In this document: piece by piece, positions 59,989 to 64,000 of the stretch
How positions within the stretch are numbered: position 1 is the stretch's first letter
How the letters are laid out: each line of letters begins with the position of its first letter
NCBI GenBank assembly: GCA_022511075.1
Contig: JAFLSE010000001.1
Span: 124,001 to 188,000 of the forward strand
Direction: 5' to 3'
DNA length: 64,000 nt
Origin: Prevotella sp.
Lineage (GTDB): Bacteria; Bacteroidota; Bacteroidia; Bacteroidales; Bacteroidaceae
Notes under the pieces: generated by a model
Told to the model about the DNA's origin: nothing
What the model saw: the letters and a program-made list of their open reading frames with translations, nothing else
The model's database searches: none
Position numbers and translations under genes: made by a program

Positions 59989-61406
59989 TTAATCCATCCT
60001 TGATATTCAAAGTTGCAGTTTTTGTATCTGTCGTTCACACGCACATAAACTGTCTTTATCTTGTTTACCACCCACTCGTGAATGGCTTCGTTCCTGCGCT
60101 TGTCGAGAACAACGTTTTTCAGAATCTGATAGTCGTCGGTGATGTTTGCCTTGTGTCCTTCGGTCCTGCTCTTCAGCTTTGCTATGGCACACACGGTCTT
60201 ACCACGGGAGTTTATCATTTCGAACGGAGCAGATATCTCTCCTACAGCCAAGCCGTCGATAGCCTTTGCCACCTCTTGCGGAAGGTCTTGCATCTGGAAT
60301 TTAGATGTGCGCGACATCTGCGATGAGTTCGACATCAGTCCGAAGTTGTTCTTCGTGTCCTTGTCATCGCTCAATGCCGATGCAGCCTGCTCAAAAGTAA
60401 ACTTGCCGTCAACCATATCAGTCTTTATGGAGTCGAGACGGGCAAGTCCTGCACTGATTGCCTCTGGCGAAACCTTGGGCTTCATAAGTATGTGGCGGCA
60501 CTTTATCTTGTCGCCTCGTCTGTCGATAAGCTGAATGATATGGAAACCAAACTCCGACTCCACCACCTTTGATATCTTCTTCGGGTCGGTGAGGTTGAAT
60601 GCCACGTTGGCAAATGCCGGGTCGAGCATTCCACGACCTGTGTAGTCGAGTTCACCACCACGGCGAGCCGAGCCGGGGTCTTCGGAATATAGTCTTGCAA
60701 GCGACGAGAAAGATGTTTCGCCATTCGTTATTCTTTCGGTAAAACTGCGCAGCTCGTCTTTCACGCGGTCTATCTCTTCGCGCGGTATGCGCGGTGTCTG
60801 CGTTATTATCTGCACTTCAACCTCGGTAGGCACGAACGGCAGACTATCCTGCGGCACATCCTTGAAATAGCGACGTACATCGGCAGGTGTAACCGTAATG
60901 TCTTCCACAAGTTTCTCGCGCATCTTTGCCACCGTATGCCTGTCGCGTAGTGCTTCACGCAGCTCTGTGCGTATCTGACTTATGCTTTGCTTCTTGTATT
61001 CCTCAAGTTTCTCGCGCGAACCTACCATCTGAATCCAATAGTCCAATTGCTGGTCAGCCTCCGTCATGACATCGGCATCGGTCACCTCAATACTGTCTAT
61101 CGCTGCTTGTTGCAGAAACAGTTTCTGTACTGCCAACTGCTCTGGAATAACACAATCGGGGTCGCCATCAAAATGCTGTCCTTCCTGTATTGCCTGCAGA
61201 CGCATAGCCTCGACATCTGATTTCAGTATAGCCTCATCGCCGACAACCCATATAACCTCGTCGATTATGCTTTGCTCGGCAATGGCAAGACTGTCTTCTT
61301 CAGGAGCTGCCATAAAGGATGCCCTGCGGATATTTGCCATTGAGCCGAATACAACGATGGCACAGAATGCCAAAAGCAAAAGGCGGTGCATTGAATTCTT
61401 GTTCAT
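59985..61406 (-). CDS. SurA-like periplasmic peptidyl-prolyl isomerase
   Basis: A 473-residue exported protein (signal HRLLLLAFCAIVVFGSMA). After a SurA_N-like helical domain (about 45-165) come two parvulin-type domains: about 185-295 with EVEVQIITQTPRI and YSEDPGSARRGGELDYTGRG, and about 300-410 with KCRHILMKPKV. It should help outer-membrane proteins fold. Linked to OstA-like downstream (ATGA overlap) and to a second SurA-like gene upstream (10 bp). Confidence 0.88.
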   Translation of the reverse strand: MNKNSMHRLLLLAFCAIVVFGSMANIRRASFMAAPEEDSLAIAEQSIIDEVIWVVGDEAILKSDVEAMRLQAIQEGQHFDGDPDCVIPEQLAVQKLFLQQAAIDSIEVTDADVMTEADQQLDYWIQMVGSREKLEEYKKQSISQIRTELREALRDRHTVAKMREKLVEDITVTPADVRRYFKDVPQDSLPFVPTEVEVQIITQTPRIPREEIDRVKDELRSFTERITNGETSFSSLARLYSEDPGSARRGGELDYTGRGMLDPAFANVAFNLTDPKKISKVVESEFGFHIIQLIDRRGDKIKCRHILMKPKVSPEAISAGLARLDSIKTDMVDGKFTFEQAASALSDDKDTKNNFGLMSNSSQMSRTSKFQMQDLPQEVAKAIDGLAVGEISAPFEMINSRGKTVCAIAKLKSRTEGHKANITDDYQILKNVVLDKRRNEAIHEWVVNKIKTVYVRVNDRYKNCNFEYQGWIK

Positions 61407-61416
61407 ATACGCAATA

Positions 61417-62850
61417 TTAATGTTTGTTTACGGTGCGGAGAACATCTTGGTCTACCTCCACCGAGTATTTCCTACGAAGGTCTGCTATCCATTCCTTCTC
61501 CAACATCTCCTGATAGTCGGACACCACGAGACCGCGAACATCGTTGTAGTCCTCTGGTGCCTTTATCTTCTTGCCGTATGTAGCATCTATAGGATAGTCT
61601 TTCAACGAAGTAACCGTAGTATCTTTCTTGAACACGTCGCGGTCGATAAGTGCATTGTCGCCCTGCTTGAAGATGCCTTTCTCCACGCGAATGCGTATCA
61701 CGGAGTCGTTGTTGAAGGTGGTGCGCAGCGCCTCGTTCCACTTATCGAACTTCAGGTTCTTCACGCATTTCTTCACAGCCTCAACATCAGCCTGCTGCTT
61801 AACGTGATATGCCATACCCTTGAAGCGCGGTTCTGTCCACTTGTACTTATTCTTGTTTTTCTTGAAATAAGCCTCAAGTCCGGCATCGTCCTTGGCTGCC
61901 TTTTCCCATACGGTGTTGTTGCTTATCTCATAGAGCAGCAAACCGTCGTAATACTCACGAATGAGATATTTCAGTTCAGGGTCTTGCGCTTCCATTTCCT
62001 TGCTGCGCTTGTCGAGCACTTCCCCTACAGTGAGGTTGCCTTCGCTTTTAGCCACAATGGAGTCGAGCTTCTGGCTTATGATACGCTCACGCACGCCACG
62101 CTGCTCAAGAAAACGAATGATGTTTGTACGCAACGAGTCGTAAGGGTCTGGTCCTTTAAAGCCCTTCATATCAATGATGTGATAACCTGCCGGCGAAAGG
62201 AAAGGCTTGCTCATCTCGCCTGCCTTCAGCGAATATGCCACATCCTCAAACTCCTTGAGTGTCTGGTTTGGTGCTACCCACGGCAGTAGTCCGCCATTTT
62301 GTGCAGAGCCTGGGTCTTGTGAGAACTCCTTTGCCATTGCAGCAAAGTCAGCTCCACCCTGCAATACATTGTAAATGGAGTCGATGCGTGCTTTCGCCTT
62401 ATCCTGTTCTGCCTGTGGTGCCTGCTGCGGAAGGCGCAACAATATGTGGGCGGCTTGGAACATTCCACGGTCGCCAATATTGTTCTTATAGTTTTCATAT
62501 ACTTTTTTTGCCTCCTGCTCCACATCGTCATCGGTAACAAACGAAGGGCGAATCTGCTGGTCGCGATATTGCAGGAACTCCTGCTTAAACGACTGCATAG
62601 TATCATATCGTGCATCGAGTGCCGCAGCCACTTTAAGTTTATAGTTGGCAAAGAGGTCAACATATTCCTCTACGCTCTTCTTGTCTATAACGCCCTCGGA
62701 ATTGTTCTTGTTGTAAGAATATTCAAACTCCGACCTGAGTACAGGCTGACCATTAATCTTCATCAACACTGGGTCGTCATTGCTCTGCGCCATTGCCGTT
62801 GCAGTACAGAGCAACCCCACGATGCCATAAAATACTTTCTTAATATTCAT
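61417..62850 (-). CDS. Peptidyl-prolyl isomerase, PpiC/SurA family
   Basis: A 477-residue exported protein (signal KKVFYGIVGLLCTATAMAQ). A SurA_N-like region (about 22-115) has VLMKINGQPVLRSEFEYSYN. One parvulin domain is at about 120-225 (FQAAHILLRLPQQAPQ, EFSQDPGSAQNGGLLPWVA, AGYHIIDMKG). The C-terminal half (about 230-477) resembles the second domain in degraded form. It is the first of two such genes and follows guaB by 21 bp. Confidence 0.88.
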   Translation of the reverse strand: MNIKKVFYGIVGLLCTATAMAQSNDDPVLMKINGQPVLRSEFEYSYNKNNSEGVIDKKSVEEYVDLFANYKLKVAAALDARYDTMQSFKQEFLQYRDQQIRPSFVTDDDVEQEAKKVYENYKNNIGDRGMFQAAHILLRLPQQAPQAEQDKAKARIDSIYNVLQGGADFAAMAKEFSQDPGSAQNGGLLPWVAPNQTLKEFEDVAYSLKAGEMSKPFLSPAGYHIIDMKGFKGPDPYDSLRTNIIRFLEQRGVRERIISQKLDSIVAKSEGNLTVGEVLDKRSKEMEAQDPELKYLIREYYDGLLLYEISNNTVWEKAAKDDAGLEAYFKKNKNKYKWTEPRFKGMAYHVKQQADVEAVKKCVKNLKFDKWNEALRTTFNNDSVIRIRVEKGIFKQGDNALIDRDVFKKDTTVTSLKDYPIDATYGKKIKAPEDYNDVRGLVVSDYQEMLEKEWIADLRRKYSVEVDQDVLRTVNKH

Positions 62851-62871
62851 TGTTAGTGTTTTGTAGTTACA

Positions 62872-64000
<1,129 letters not shown>

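Overview
The window looks like a chromosomal segment of a member of the Bacteroidales, most probably Prevotellaceae. The evidence is a SusC/SusD pair, a Reg_prop/Y_Y_Y membrane regulator, a PorZ-like type IX secretion protein with a C-terminal sorting domain, an UpxY-type NusG paralogue in front of a polysaccharide locus, and many promoters of the Bacteroidetes type (-7 TAnnTTTG, with TTG or TTTG about 20 bases upstream). Few genes have a Shine-Dalgarno sequence. No rRNA, CRISPR array or transposase gene was seen.

Layout. (1) 1-4152: the 3' part of a membrane-bound one-component AraC regulator, convergent with nadB. (2) 4221-26457: a surface-polysaccharide locus on the minus strand. It starts at an upxY-like antiterminator gene and runs to a hairpin with a U-rich tail at 4221-4255. 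It encodes CMP-sugar synthetases, glycosyltransferases (GT2, GT4, a PssD/PssE pair), hexapeptide acyltransferases, a pyruvyltransferase-like protein, an FrhB-like iron-sulphur protein, a Wzx flippase and a Wzy polymerase. No initiating phosphoglycosyltransferase and no Wza/Wzc export genes are visible. (3) 26462-29051: metal ABC permease, Cys-rich membrane protein and aroA. (4) 29085-36926: a plus-strand run with a purF-like gene, lipoprotein, DUF1599 protein, DoxX-like protein joined in frame to TpiA, SPOR protein, folE and a second flippase. (5) 36962-46253: mscS-like gene, then leuS, yitT-like, rdgB, porZ-like and an acyltransferase. (6) 46325-54974: SusC/SusD/DUF5123-type glycan uptake genes. 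(7) 55297-55537: two tRNA-Val genes behind one promoter. (8) 55598-64000: outer-membrane protein, mutL, an OstA-like gene, two SurA-like chaperone genes and the 3' part of guaB.

The polysaccharide locus is the most unusual part. Four of its genes carry a run of exactly eight G on the coding strand. Three of these runs are followed directly by TAA, so a one-base slip ends translation almost at once; this has the form of slipped-strand phase variation. Three small gene modules with their own promoters sit inside the locus: DUF3791/DUF3990, an AAA/DUF4143 ATPase on the opposite strand, and a two-gene cassette that split wzy and left a 56-bp duplication of its 5' end. A 1.27-kb region between upxY and the first sugar gene carries a 4 x 23-bp repeat, a 5 x 22-bp repeat, a 135-bp nested inverted repeat and gene remnants. 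These points suggest a locus that is reshaped often and may vary in expression from cell to cell.
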